From Pararhodobacter zhoushanensis (lineage in GTDB: Bacteria > Pseudomonadota > Alphaproteobacteria > Rhodobacterales > Rhodobacteraceae): DNA of 64,000 nt. Of this stretch, positions 24,881 through 33,936 are shown one piece after another. Each line of letters begins with the position of its first letter. The first letter of the stretch is position 1. The notes beneath the pieces were generated by a model, which saw only the letters and a list, made by a program, of their open reading frames with translations, was not told the origin of the DNA and made no database searches. Where the stretch lies: contig NZ_JAPDFL010000001.1 in NCBI RefSeq assembly GCF_025949695.1, forward strand, positions 3,165,501-3,229,500. Reading direction: 5' to 3'. The position numbers and the translations under genes were made by a program.

Positions 24881-25722
24881 TCATGCTGGGGTCAAGATCT
24901 GTGTTGTCTCCTTCTTTCTCTTTGCTGCGGATGCCGCAGCTGAACTTGCCTTGAATCGGAAGCTGTCGTTTCCGGTCTCCAGGATGTGACAGCGGTGGGT
25001 AAGACGGTCGAGCAAAGCCGTGGTCATCTTGGCATCACCAAAGACCGTAGCCCATTCGCTGAAGCTGAGGTTGGTGGTGATCACCACGCTGGTGCGTTCG
25101 TAAAGCTTGCTAAGCAGATGGAACAGCAAGGCCCCACCAGACGCGCTGAACGGGAGGTAGCCCAATTCGTCAAGGATCACGAGATCGAGCTTAGTCAAGG
25201 CTTCCGCGATCTGGCCTGCTTTGCCTTTGGCCTTTTCCTGTTCGAGGGCGTTGACCAGTTCTATCGTGGAGAAGAAGCGGACCTTGCGGCGGTGGTGTTC
25301 GATCGCCTGTATGCCGAGGGCGGTGGCAACATGGGTCTTGCCGGTGCCCGGCCCGCCAATCAGGACGACATTCTGGGCGCCATCCATGAACTCGCAGCGG
25401 TGCAGCGTTCTGACGGTCGCCTCGTTGATCTCGCTGGCGGCGAAGTCAAAGCCCGAGAGGTCCTTGTAGGCCGGGGTGAGGAGGATCAGCAAACAGTCCG
25501 GGGGACTGTTTGCCCGACGAACGCTGACTTCATGTGATAGGCGATGGTGCGCACCTCGCGCTCGGCCAATTCGGCCTTCAGCAGTTGCGACAGCATCGGG
25601 ATTGCAGCTTCAAAGGCCGGTGCGCCCTGCTCGATCAGGTCCGTGACGGCTTGGGCAATGCCATACATTTTGAGGCTGCGCAGCATGATGACGATGGCGC
25701 CGGCAGCTGGATCATGACGCAT
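24881..25722 (-). pseudogene. istB: IS21 helper ATPase IstB, disrupted
   Basis: The N-terminal part (MRHDPAAGAIVIMLRSLKMYG to TIAYHMKSA) and the ATPase part ([14 protein letters not shown], Walker [10 protein letters not shown], Walker [11 protein letters not shown], sensor VITTNLSF) are both clear. About 47 extra bases interrupt them at about 25475-25520, including a perfect 25-bp hairpin, and shift the frame. An intact IstB needs both halves to assist IstA in target choice and strand transfer. A TTG could restart the ATPase part alone, but function is doubtful. Its ATG overlaps the end of istA, the normal arrangement. Confidence 0.85.
25489..25513. repeat. Perfect palindrome inserted into istB
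   Basis: GCAAACAGTCC and GGACTGTTTGC form an 11-bp stem around GGG. It lies inside the extra sequence that breaks istB. It resembles a small REP-like or miniature element; other copies were not seen in the window. Confidence 0.6.
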
Positions 25723-27244
25723 GGTGGCCTCCGGCGTTCTGGCTGCGCAGGCCGTCGTAACGTGCGACATTGGCCTTGGGTTCGCGGTGCAGAGCCAGCG
25801 CTTGCGGCGTGTCCAGCGGTGGCCCACCGATCACCTTGCCGTCGACCAGCCGGTGCAGCAGGTTCAGGACATGGGTCTTGGTCGGCACGCCCTCGGTCAG
25901 TGCCAGCTCCACCGCGGTCAGCACAGCCTGTTCGTCATGCTGCAGAACGAGGGCGAGGATATCGACCATTTCCCGATCGCCACCGGGTTTGCGCAGCATG
26001 TGATCCTGCAACTGTCTGAAGGCGTGAGGCAATTCGAGGAACGGCGCACCATTCCGAAGGGCTCCGGGCTTGCGTTGAACGACCGCAAGATAATGCCGCC
26101 AGTCATAAATCGTCCGCGGCGGCAGGTGGTGACTGCGCTGGATCACACGGGCATGTTGGCACAAGACATTACCCTCGGCCGCCACCACCAACCGGTCCGG
26201 ATAGATCCGCAAGCTGACAGGACGGTTCGCAAATGACGCCGGAACGCTATAGCGATTGCGCTCGAAGCTGATCAGGCACGTGGGCGAGACACGCTTGCTC
26301 AGCTCAATGAAGCCGTCAAAGGCAACCGGCAGCGGCATCAGCGCGGCCTGCTCTTCAGCCCAGACATCGGCGATCGTGCCAGGCTGTTTGCCATGCGGGG
26401 TCTGCTGCCACAGCTCGAGGCAACGCTGTTCCAGCCAGGCATTCAGCGCGGTGAGGTCAGGGAAGTCCGGCATCGCTTGCAGCATCTGATGTCGGGAATC
26501 CCGAACGTTCTTCTCGACCTGGCCCTTCTCCCAGCCCGCTGCCGGATTGCAGAACTCCGGCTCATAGACATAGTGGTTCGTCATGGCAAGGAAGCGCATG
26601 TTGATCTGCCGCTCCTTGCCGCGACCGACACGATCCACCGCCGTCTTCATGTTATCGTAGATGCCTCGGCCAGGGATGCCCCCAAAAACGCGGAAGCCGT
26701 GCCAATGGGCATCGAACAGCATCTCGTGGGTTTGCAACTGATAGGCGCGCAGCAAAAAGGCACGGCTGTGCGCCAGCTTGATATGCGCCATCTGCAGCTT
26801 TGTGCGCTCGCCGCCCAGGACAGCGAAGTCCTCGCTCCAGTCGAACTGGAAGGCATCGCCGGGGTCAAAATGCAGCGGCACAAAGGTCCCGCGCCCCGTC
26901 GTCTGCTGTTCGCGCTGCCTATCTGCCCGCCACCGTCGCGCAAACGCTGCGACCCGGGCATAAGAGCCGGTGAAGCCAAGCGCCACGAGATCGGCATGCA
27001 GTTGCTTCACTGTGCGCCGCTGCTTGCGTGACTTCCCGGCCTCGGTCTTCAGCCAACCCGCCAGCTTCTCGGCGAAGGGGTCAAGCTTACTTTGCCGCTC
27101 CGGTGTCGCAAATTTTGGCTCAATGGTGTTCGCCGCCAGATGCTTGGTCACGGTATTCCGCGACGCGCCTGTCAGGCGCGCGATCTCGCGGATCGACAAC
27201 TTCTGCCGCAAATGCATCCGTCGGATGATGTTCAATAGTCCCAT
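25712..27244 (-). CDS. istA: IS21 transposase IstA
   Basis: A 510-residue transposase from the ATG at 27244 (GGAG 12 bases upstream). The N terminus MGLLNIIRRMHLRQKLSIRE and IARLTGASRNTVTKHL form the helix-turn-helix. The DDE core follows: Asp in FQFDWSEDFAVLGGE, Asp in GIYDNMKTAVDR and Glu in EKGQVEKNVRDSR, then the C-terminal beta-barrel (NRYSVPASFANRPVSLRIYP in part). Length is normal for IstA. It catalyses cut-and-join of IS ends with IstB. Since istB is broken, transposition would need IstB from another copy. Confidence 0.93.
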   Translation of the reverse strand: MGLLNIIRRMHLRQKLSIREIARLTGASRNTVTKHLAANTIEPKFATPERQSKLDPFAEKLAGWLKTEAGKSRKQRRTVKQLHADLVALGFTGSYARVAAFARRWRADRQREQQTTGRGTFVPLHFDPGDAFQFDWSEDFAVLGGERTKLQMAHIKLAHSRAFLLRAYQLQTHEMLFDAHWHGFRVFGGIPGRGIYDNMKTAVDRVGRGKERQINMRFLAMTNHYVYEPEFCNPAAGWEKGQVEKNVRDSRHQMLQAMPDFPDLTALNAWLEQRCLELWQQTPHGKQPGTIADVWAEEQAALMPLPVAFDGFIELSKRVSPTCLISFERNRYSVPASFANRPVSLRIYPDRLVVAAEGNVLCQHARVIQRSHHLPPRTIYDWRHYLAVVQRKPGALRNGAPFLELPHAFRQLQDHMLRKPGGDREMVDILALVLQHDEQAVLTAVELALTEGVPTKTHVLNLLHRLVDGKVIGGPPLDTPQALALHREPKANVARYDGLRSQNAGGHHAS

Positions 27245-27326
27245 GTGGATCACTCCGTTGCCCCCGCCGCTCAACGCTTTGGGGAAAGGTTCACATGGCT
27301 CAGTTCTCAGTGAAAATTATCCGCCT

Positions 27327-27356
27327 AACCGGCTCAGTTCTGAGTGCAAATCAACA
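27327..27356 (-). repeat. IS21 terminal inverted repeat (istA end)
   Basis: Read on the minus strand it repeats TGTTGATTTGCACTCAGAAC and the following TGAGCCGGTT exactly. Confidence 0.9.
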
Positions 27357-27406
27357 TTTCTAGGTTTCAGTGCGCCCCTGAAACATGGATCTTAACTGCA
27401 AAAATC

Positions 27407-28495
27407 CTATGGATCCGAGGTATGATCGCCAAGCAACCCAAGCTGCCTGTCGATTTCCTTGAGTCGCAGCCGAACTGACGCTCGGTCAGATATCGGACTA
27501 CGCGGCGCACTTCGATCGGGAGCACCAGACAACAATGCAATTAGCTCGTCGCGCTCGTCCTCCAATCCCGCCAACTGCTCAACGCGATTTCGTTCAGATT
27601 CACTCTTGGAGAGGCGTTCCTTGGCTTCACTGTCTTGCCTCAGACTTTGTTCCACCGCGTCGAGATCTTTCTGTATCTCCGTATGATGTTCGGCGGCGAT
27701 CCGTATGAAATTCCCAAATTCGTAGATGTGAAAATCCTGATCGCTTTCCCGTTTGAACTCTTCGACCAGTTCCGGCCGCGGTCCAAGCTTTTTGCCCTTA
27801 TGGATCCACCACCAATCCTCCTTGACGTCATCGGATATGAAAATGATCGGTCTTTTCTCGGCTTTCGCCTTCTCGATCATGTCTTTCCATATGATCAGGT
27901 CTCCGTACTTGCGGTACTCGTCACCATCCTTCTTCGCGTCGAGGTATCCAGGGGGAACTTTGGCCGCGTATCGGGTCTCTCCCTCTTTCTTGATCTTCCC
28001 GAGTTCCGTGTCCGGCCAGCGCTCTCCGACACGATCCTCCAAGAGCTCCGTCAGGCGGTCAACCACCGTCCCGATCTCCGCCTCGGGGTGTGCGTTCCGC
28101 GCGGCATCGATCCTATCTTTGAAATCCGCCAGCTGGACGTCGAGCGCCGAGACCTCGCGCTCGATGTCTATCGTGGGGTGCGCCCTGAACTGTCTCAGTT
28201 GGTCGCGAGCCTGCCGGATCGTCTTCTCGTAGTCCCGGAGGATTTGATCATAGGCGTCCACCCCGGAACGCTCGACGTCGAGCCGGTTTCGATGAAACTC
28301 CAACGCCACCTGATAGGGCACCCAAAGGGACGGTTGCAGGACTCCGAAGAGCCGAAGCAACTCCTCGCGCACCGCTTTCGGGTGCCGCACGCAGTGCAGC
28401 AAGATATTCGCGTCGGGTACGAAGAGCGCGTGCTCCCAGATGTTGGCGAGCTCCTCGGCCGTTTTCGGATACCATCCCTCAAGCGCCTTCCGCAT
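27407..28495 (-). CDS. PIN-like nuclease domain protein
   Basis: A 362-residue protein. The N terminus holds a PIN-like core with the first acidic residue Asp28 in ALFVPDANILLH, a Glu in YQVALEFHRNRL, and later acidic residues in YGDLIIWKDMIEKA and IFISDDVKEDWWW, the order typical of the PIN_8 family. Residues about 85-140 and 275-355 are long charged helices, probably coiled coils. PIN domains cut RNA or DNA with metal ions. It is the last gene of a co-directional run that begins with the C5 methylase, 3 bases after the preceding gene, so it likely acts in that system as an extra nuclease. Confidence 0.75.
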   Translation of the reverse strand: MRKALEGWYPKTAEELANIWEHALFVPDANILLHCVRHPKAVREELLRLFGVLQPSLWVPYQVALEFHRNRLDVERSGVDAYDQILRDYEKTIRQARDQLRQFRAHPTIDIEREVSALDVQLADFKDRIDAARNAHPEAEIGTVVDRLTELLEDRVGERWPDTELGKIKKEGETRYAAKVPPGYLDAKKDGDEYRKYGDLIIWKDMIEKAKAEKRPIIFISDDVKEDWWWIHKGKKLGPRPELVEEFKRESDQDFHIYEFGNFIRIAAEHHTEIQKDLDAVEQSLRQDSEAKERLSKSESERNRVEQLAGLEDERDELIALLSGAPDRSAPRSPISDRASVRLRLKEIDRQLGLLGDHTSDP

Positions 28496-28498
28496 CCC

Positions 28499-29026
28499 TC
28501 ACTCCCACCAAACGATCGGATCGACACCGAGGCGCGCGGCGGCGTCTCGAACCAGTTCTCGCGTATCGAGATCGACCGTTTTGCCATTCTCAATCACGAC
28601 CACCGAGCACGCTTTCGCGCGAGACGACGCTCGCTGCCGCTCGAAAGCCGCCATCAGAAGGTGCTTCCAATCCCGGCTGTTTCCCCAGCAGACCACCCGT
28701 CCATCGCTCAAGAGCAGGCCGTGAGGTTTAATGTATTTTCGGACGATCGTGAGTTCTGGTGGAATGTCGAGGGCGCGAAGAACTTGATCGGCGCTTTCAA
28801 GCAACCGTTCGCGGGCGTAGTCCTTGACCAAAGTATCCTTGATATAAACCCGGACGGCGCGCGGATCCATGAAATGCCCGAGCTTGCCGCCGATCTCCGG
28901 CGCGCGGGTCCATTGCTCATAAAAGTTCGAGTGGTCGGCGTCCGACATGGTCAGCCAGCTCAAATCATCCAGCTTCGCCCAAAGCGCCTCCTTGATCGCG
29001 CGCCTGATCTCCTCGGGCATATTCAT
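28499..29026 (-). CDS. Hypothetical protein of the R-M-linked operon
   Basis: A 175-residue soluble protein starting MNMPEEIRRAIKEALWAKLD. It has a predicted helical N-terminal half and a beta-rich middle (KPHGLLLSDGRVVCWGNSRDW). No known family or catalytic motif was recognised. Its ATG overlaps the stop of the helicase gene by four bases and its own stop lies 3 bases from the PIN-like gene. That tight packing says it belongs to the same functional unit. It could be a specificity or bridging factor between helicase and PIN-like nuclease, but nothing in the sequence proves it. Confidence 0.6.
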   Translation of the reverse strand: MNMPEEIRRAIKEALWAKLDDLSWLTMSDADHSNFYEQWTRAPEIGGKLGHFMDPRAVRVYIKDTLVKDYARERLLESADQVLRALDIPPELTIVRKYIKPHGLLLSDGRVVCWGNSRDWKHLLMAAFERQRASSRAKACSVVVIENGKTVDLDTRELVRDAAARLGVDPIVWWE

Positions 29027-30696
29027 TGTACGGTCCCCCCGCCATGAGGCTCCGGGAAGTCGAAGCGAGGCAGTTCCAGCATCGCGTCACCCTCGCGAGA
29101 GAAAAGATCAGCCTGATCCTTCATCCATTCCAACATGAAGCTCCCGGCGCTGGCGTCGCGGAACTCCACCACCCCGGGCAGGCGAAGGCGCTCGATGTCG
29201 CCCTTCGCGCCTCGCTCCAGTTCGATCACCTCCGAAATCCTGCGGATATCACTCACGAAGTCCAGGACCACCACTTTGTCTTTGGTCGGACTTGTACGCA
29301 GGCCTCGCCCCAACTGTTGCACGAAGATTCTGCGGCTATGGGTCACTCGCATGAACGCGATGAGATCGACGTCAGGCACGTCCACGCCCTCGTTGAAGAG
29401 ATCGCGGGTCGTGACCAGGTCGAGGGCGCCGCTCCTGAAACGGGCCATCACCTCGTCACGTTCGCGAGGGGACATCTCACCGGTGATGGCCTCGCAGCGT
29501 AGACCGAAGAGTCCCAGCATCGCCGCGAAGCTTTTTGCGTGCAAAACGGTGGAGCAAAACACGATACCGGACCGGCGGGCTTCGGCGTCGAACACCTCCC
29601 TGATCCTGCGGGCGGCCTCCTCGTCGCGAGTCGGCAGCAGCAAACGCTTGTTCAACTGCGTGATCGAATACGCGTTGCGGGATTGATCACGCACGAGTTG
29701 CCAATCGATGTCGTCGGCGAACATGCGGTAGTCGGCCTCGCACAGAAAGCCGCGCTTCAGCCCTTCCGCGATTCCTACTCGAATAACGGGAGGCCCTAGA
29801 AGTGTGTCGATGTCATAGCCGTCCCCTCGCCAGGGTGTCGCGGTGACGCCGCCAATCATGGAATCCACCATGCGATCGGTTACTTGGCGGAAGGTGTCGG
29901 AGCCCACATGATGCGCCTCGTCGATCAAGACGAGCCCGAAGTCCGGAAGCTCGTCGAGCCGAGCGACCGCGCTCTGAACGGTCGCGAAGGTTATCCCCTC
30001 CCAGAACGCCGGCGTCTCGCCTCCGATCAGGCGATGGGTCGGGATTGATTTCGGTAGCTGATCCCAGAACGCGCGTTGCAACTGGTCCACGAGTTCGCGT
30101 GTTCCGGCCAACACAAGGGCTCTGCCATCCGGGATACGCGCGTCCGCGAAGAGACGCGCGGTCGCCTCCGACATCACCACGGTCTTGCCGAGACCTGTGG
30201 CGAGCACGACCTGCCCCCTACCCGTCTCCCGAAGCGCGCCCACGAAAAGTTCCACGGCGCTTTCCTGATAGTCCCTCAGATCTCTGCGCGCTGGTGGGAA
30301 TTCCGGGGTCTTTTGGGCCATTGCGAGGAGTGTCGCAGGTTCAAGAACCCCGATCTTCAGACCAAGTTTGCCCCAGCGTTCAATGGCGGAGCGTGTCGCG
30401 GGGCCCGGAGGGCGAGAGGTGGCCACATACATGCGCGATGCGCGGTAGAAGCGCCCCGCCTCGGCGACCTCGTCCACTGCGGCGGCCGCCGCGTAACCAT
30501 TAGTGGTGAACTTGCATTGGATGACCCAGAGTTCGCCATTCTTCCGACCCAAAACATCCGCGCCGCGATCGCCGGACCCACCCACAACCCGAACATCCTG
30601 GAAGCCATTGCAGATCAACAGCCGAGCGACATCACGCTCGAAGGCCTGCCAAGGCCCTTTCAGTAGTCGTCTGGCATCCAGAAAGGCGTCCGTCAT
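29023..30696 (-). CDS. Mrr-like endonuclease fused to SF2 helicase
   Basis: A 557-residue fusion. Residues about 12-95 form an Mrr/PD-(D/E)xK nuclease: FERDVARLL, GDRGADVL with Asp47, and VIQCK with Gln60 and Lys62. Residues about 135-500 are a superfamily 2 helicase: Walker A TGLGKT (167-172), DEAH box (259-262), the FCSTVLHA segment and motif VI QLGRGLR. It should move on or remodel DNA and cleave it. It overlaps both neighbours by four bases (GHKL ATPase upstream, unknown gene downstream). Such helicase-nuclease fusions power restriction or anti-phage systems. Confidence 0.88.
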   Translation of the reverse strand: MTDAFLDARRLLKGPWQAFERDVARLLICNGFQDVRVVGGSGDRGADVLGRKNGELWVIQCKFTTNGYAAAAAVDEVAEAGRFYRASRMYVATSRPPGPATRSAIERWGKLGLKIGVLEPATLLAMAQKTPEFPPARRDLRDYQESAVELFVGALRETGRGQVVLATGLGKTVVMSEATARLFADARIPDGRALVLAGTRELVDQLQRAFWDQLPKSIPTHRLIGGETPAFWEGITFATVQSAVARLDELPDFGLVLIDEAHHVGSDTFRQVTDRMVDSMIGGVTATPWRGDGYDIDTLLGPPVIRVGIAEGLKRGFLCEADYRMFADDIDWQLVRDQSRNAYSITQLNKRLLLPTRDEEAARRIREVFDAEARRSGIVFCSTVLHAKSFAAMLGLFGLRCEAITGEMSPRERDEVMARFRSGALDLVTTRDLFNEGVDVPDVDLIAFMRVTHSRRIFVQQLGRGLRTSPTKDKVVVLDFVSDIRRISEVIELERGAKGDIERLRLPGVVEFRDASAGSFMLEWMKDQADLFSREGDAMLELPRFDFPEPHGGGTVQ

Positions 30697-33023
30697 TCCA
30701 AATCCACATCCGGCTTCATGAGACGGAGGGAGCAGCTCGCTCGAATGATCTCATCGCGGTTCGCCGTCTCAAGGTCGCGAGAGGACTGGTTCGCCAACCA
30801 GAGCGTATCGCCCAGATAGGCCTCATAGCGTAAGACGAGACGACGCCGAGCCTCCTCATCGATATGGTCGGCGCCAAAACTCAAGGTCTCATAGGGGTCC
30901 GACCAATACTTGCCATCGAAGAACAGTTCTGGATGCCGAGTGAAGGTCGCGACGACCGCCTGAGGATCCATATATTCCCAGAAACGGCCTTCGGAAATCA
31001 CCTTGGGCACATCCACGACCCCGCGCGCCGCCATTCTTCGCGCCACATGCTCCCGATCGGGCTTCGAGAGCTCGGCGTAATATGTTTGGCCTTGACCCTC
31101 CGGGATCAGGTTCGCCACCGCCTTCGCGAACTCCTCGAGGCCCGTGTTCGCCATCGATATGACTTCGGACGGCTCCAACCGTGTCGCGCTGGCGTAGCTC
31201 GAGCGGTAATCGGCGAGAATATTCGCCAGCGTCACGTCATGCACCTGACCTTTCAGGAAATCCAGGGTCTGCACAGAGAGCTCAGTCAATAGCGCGTCCA
31301 TGGCGGTCATCGTAGTCGACCGAAACACGTCATGGGTTGGGTTCATCACGAACGCGTAGGTTCGGGTCGCCACGTCGTCGAGTTCAAACGACCAGGGAAG
31401 ACTACCCGTGAGCGCCTTGTCAGTTGGCTCCGAGGCGAAGGCTTCCACTTGGAACTCAACTCGGTAAGTCGGGTGCACGTATTTGCGCGATAGCTCATGG
31501 ATTTGATTGCGCTCGGCTGGCGGCTCCGCCGGTTCCGGCTCCGGCGAGACGTCCGCGCCATCGGTATCACCCTGCGAGCCGCCGCTGGTCGACCCGTCCT
31601 CCCCATCGTCGAGGAAGCCATCAGGAAGGTCGGTGTCGCCACTCTCCCCCAAAATTTCCTTGTCCTGCTCCTCGACCAGTTTCCACCACCGCTCGTCGTC
31701 AAGATAGTCGGCGTCGTTCTCATAGAACGATTGGGCCATCTGCTCGGATCGATCGTTGTCTTTGACCACGAGTACCCTCGACCACAGGCCGTTTTTGCCT
31801 TGCGGGCTGGAGCGTCGGAACGCCTGGAATAACTTGTAGAGAGGGCTGGTGTTTCCGTCGAAGCCACTTTGCTTCGCCGCTTGCGGCCGCAAGGGGCCCT
31901 CTCCCCTGACGACACGGACCATCTCCTCCCAAGACGGGTCGTCCCGCTCGAAGCGATCTTTAGTGTAGCTGACACGGCAATGGTCAAGATGAACCTCTCC
32001 CACAAAACGACCGCGGTTCCGCGGATCGTCAATCGGATACTCGATCTCCGCATTGTCCCCGTTGTTCCAAGCGAAAAGGTCTTTCGAGCCGATCTCGATC
32101 TTGCGGCCGTTTCGGATGAAGTCGATACCGAAGTCTGATTTGTGCAGATAGCGTTGGAGCCCAACCCATCCCCTCACCCGGCGTTCCGTCGTCACGATCT
32201 CGCAATTCGGACCACCGTTGGGGCATTGCTCCTCATCGCCGCTCAATGCCCGCATGCAATGCGTGCAATACCTCCGCGGCGCGAGCGCGACGTCGAACCG
32301 CTCGACCGCGTGGACAACCGTCCCGTCGCTCAGCTCCACCGAACGGTCGGGATCCCAGTGACAATGGCGCCTGGGTTCCAGCTTCGTTCCGTTCACCTTC
32401 AGTCTGATCCGGCCCGCCTCGGATTCGCGCAAGATCGCGGAATAGGCGCGCGCGAGATGCTTGCGGATCGCTCCGAGATTGGCCGATCGCGCGAGATAGG
32501 CGCGCTGATCGGGCTTCAGCTTCGTGATGATGATTTCGGTTCCGTGCTGGGTGTGGTCCGGCTTCACCCGTGTTTGTCGCGGCGTTTTGTAGCTCTGGCT
32601 CGCCCGAAGCCCCTCGAGGTCGATGCGCACACCGACCCATTCCGGCTCGCCTGCGCGCGTGGTCCAAACCTCGGTTACCGTGCCGAGCCGCGCCGTGGCG
32701 ATGTTGAAACCCATGCCGAACAGCCCGAGATTGGTCAGAGGGTTGTTCCCCGACCAACCAGCTCGCACCGCGCGCTCCAGCACATCGATCGCCATGCCTG
32801 GACCGTTGTCCCGGATGGAGAGACGCGCGTCGCTCTTGTTCGGCGTCGGGATCGTGATCGTGATTTCAGGATGGTCTATCGGCGTGCCCGCTCGAGCCGC
32901 CCCGACGAAACCGTCAATGCTGTTGTCGATCAGTTCCGCGACGCAACGCCATTGATGAAGATTGATCTCACCGAGCATCTGCAAGACGCGGGCGTCGGGA
33001 GTGAGATCAAATTCTTGAGTCAT
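30693..33023 (-). CDS. GHKL (MORC/MutL-like) ATPase with zinc ribbon
   Basis: A 776-residue protein. Residues 1-115 form the GHKL ATP-binding fold: N box AELIDNSIDGF (Asn34), G1 box DNGPGM (Asp72) and G2 box GLFGMGFNIATARLG. A transducer-like region follows, with a four-Cys zinc ribbon at C253, C256, C267 and C274. Residues about 465-510 are acidic and low in complexity. The C-terminal third is helical and unknown. MORC-like ATPases of this kind are known in bacterial restriction-modification operons, where ATP binding is thought to clamp DNA. It overlaps the helicase gene by four bases and lies 139 bases after the endonuclease gene. Confidence 0.85.
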   Translation of the reverse strand: MTQEFDLTPDARVLQMLGEINLHQWRCVAELIDNSIDGFVGAARAGTPIDHPEITITIPTPNKSDARLSIRDNGPGMAIDVLERAVRAGWSGNNPLTNLGLFGMGFNIATARLGTVTEVWTTRAGEPEWVGVRIDLEGLRASQSYKTPRQTRVKPDHTQHGTEIIITKLKPDQRAYLARSANLGAIRKHLARAYSAILRESEAGRIRLKVNGTKLEPRRHCHWDPDRSVELSDGTVVHAVERFDVALAPRRYCTHCMRALSGDEEQCPNGGPNCEIVTTERRVRGWVGLQRYLHKSDFGIDFIRNGRKIEIGSKDLFAWNNGDNAEIEYPIDDPRNRGRFVGEVHLDHCRVSYTKDRFERDDPSWEEMVRVVRGEGPLRPQAAKQSGFDGNTSPLYKLFQAFRRSSPQGKNGLWSRVLVVKDNDRSEQMAQSFYENDADYLDDERWWKLVEEQDKEILGESGDTDLPDGFLDDGEDGSTSGGSQGDTDGADVSPEPEPAEPPAERNQIHELSRKYVHPTYRVEFQVEAFASEPTDKALTGSLPWSFELDDVATRTYAFVMNPTHDVFRSTTMTAMDALLTELSVQTLDFLKGQVHDVTLANILADYRSSYASATRLEPSEVISMANTGLEEFAKAVANLIPEGQGQTYYAELSKPDREHVARRMAARGVVDVPKVISEGRFWEYMDPQAVVATFTRHPELFFDGKYWSDPYETLSFGADHIDEEARRRLVLRYEAYLGDTLWLANQSSRDLETANRDEIIRASCSLRLMKPDVDLE

Positions 33024-33162
33024 TTTTTTCCACCAAGCAGTACACGTCGTTCATGAAATAATTGAATTGATAATGTTAAAAAAGCGCGACATCACAAGCG
33101 CCTTGAAAAATCACCGATCAGCCTTTCAGAGGAGGAGCGATTTTCAAGAATTTGAGGTCTTG

Positions 33163-33936
33163 CTAAGATCGGGTGATCAACGTGCCGCTCGGGAAACGCC
33201 GATCGTCATTTTTGTAGCAGATGACATGGCTCGGAAGCGCCGTCGCATGCCATCCCGAGGGAAGTGCGGCGATGCAACGTTCAAGTACCTCGCGTGTCGT
33301 GATGTCAGGTCGCGGGATATCAACTTCGCCAGCTTCAAAGTCTGGCTCGAAGGAATTTCGGGACGTCGCGTTCGGGCGCTGGAAGCGCAGCAGGAAGGGA
33401 AGGCCATCCTTGAGGTGTTGCATGACGTCCGCGACCGACTGTTTTCCAACTTTGAACTCAACGAAACAGTGATCCAAACGGATAGGGTGCTGGGTGTCGA
33501 AATGGTCTGGTTTGTATGTCGTAGTATCTCGTTGTTGCCCGGGATCGTTCGAGCCAAAGCCGGAATGGTTCCAAGGGAGCTTCCCTTCCCCGCCATAGTG
33601 CGAGATCAAGGCTGCTTCGAGATCCATGGCAGCAAAGACGAATATTCGTATTGCCTTGAAGTGAATATCGCCCGGGCTGATGTACTGCCTACCATCCAAC
33701 TTGCGCATGTGGCGGGTCAGCCGGTTCAGCAGGCCTTTCGAGCTTTCTGCTTTGCCAATATAGAGTAATTCTCCCGTCACGCTGGAGCTGAGAGCATAAA
33801 CGCCCGGCGCGTCCGAGACGCGCGTCAGGTTCAGGGCGGTAAGTTCAGCAGAATTCATCCCGTCAAGGAGGGCAACAATGTCCCTCAATAGGGCTCTTGG
33901 CAGATCAAATTCGAGCTCTGCATAGCCGTCGCTCAT
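33163..33936 (-). CDS. Eco29kI-like GIY-YIG restriction endonuclease
   Basis: A 257-residue protein with a GIY-YIG core at residues about 45-130: GVYALSSSVTGELLYIGKAES gives the GVY and YIG strands (quoted in part), followed by Arg in LNRLTRHMRKL, Glu in MDLEAALISHY and Asn in PWNHSGFGSNDPGQQRD. This order, and DHFDTQHPIRLD after it, match the Eco29kI family of type II enzymes. Eco29kI itself cuts CCGCGG; the site used here is not known. The gene overlaps the methylase gene by four bases, as expected for a cognate pair. The C-terminal part (140-257) is variable. Confidence 0.83.
   Translation of the reverse strand: MSDGYAELEFDLPRALLRDIVALLDGMNSAELTALNLTRVSDAPGVYALSSSVTGELLYIGKAESSKGLLNRLTRHMRKLDGRQYISPGDIHFKAIRIFVFAAMDLEAALISHYGGEGKLPWNHSGFGSNDPGQQRDTTTYKPDHFDTQHPIRLDHCFVEFKVGKQSVADVMQHLKDGLPFLLRFQRPNATSRNSFEPDFEAGEVDIPRPDITTREVLERCIAALPSGWHATALPSHVICYKNDDRRFPSGTLITRS

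Larger units (their letters stand above)
24809..27356 (-). mobile_element. IS21-family insertion sequence (2548 bp)
   Basis: Perfect 30-bp terminal inverted repeats beginning TGTTGATTTGCACTCAGAAC lie at 24809-24838 and 27327-27356. A second, inner copy of part of the repeat (CTGAGAACTGAGCC type) lies near both ends, as usual in IS21. It holds istA and a broken istB, both on the minus strand. The flanking bases (AAGGG left, TTTCT right) show no target duplication, consistent with a later deletion of the IS5-type element on the right. Confidence 0.92.
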
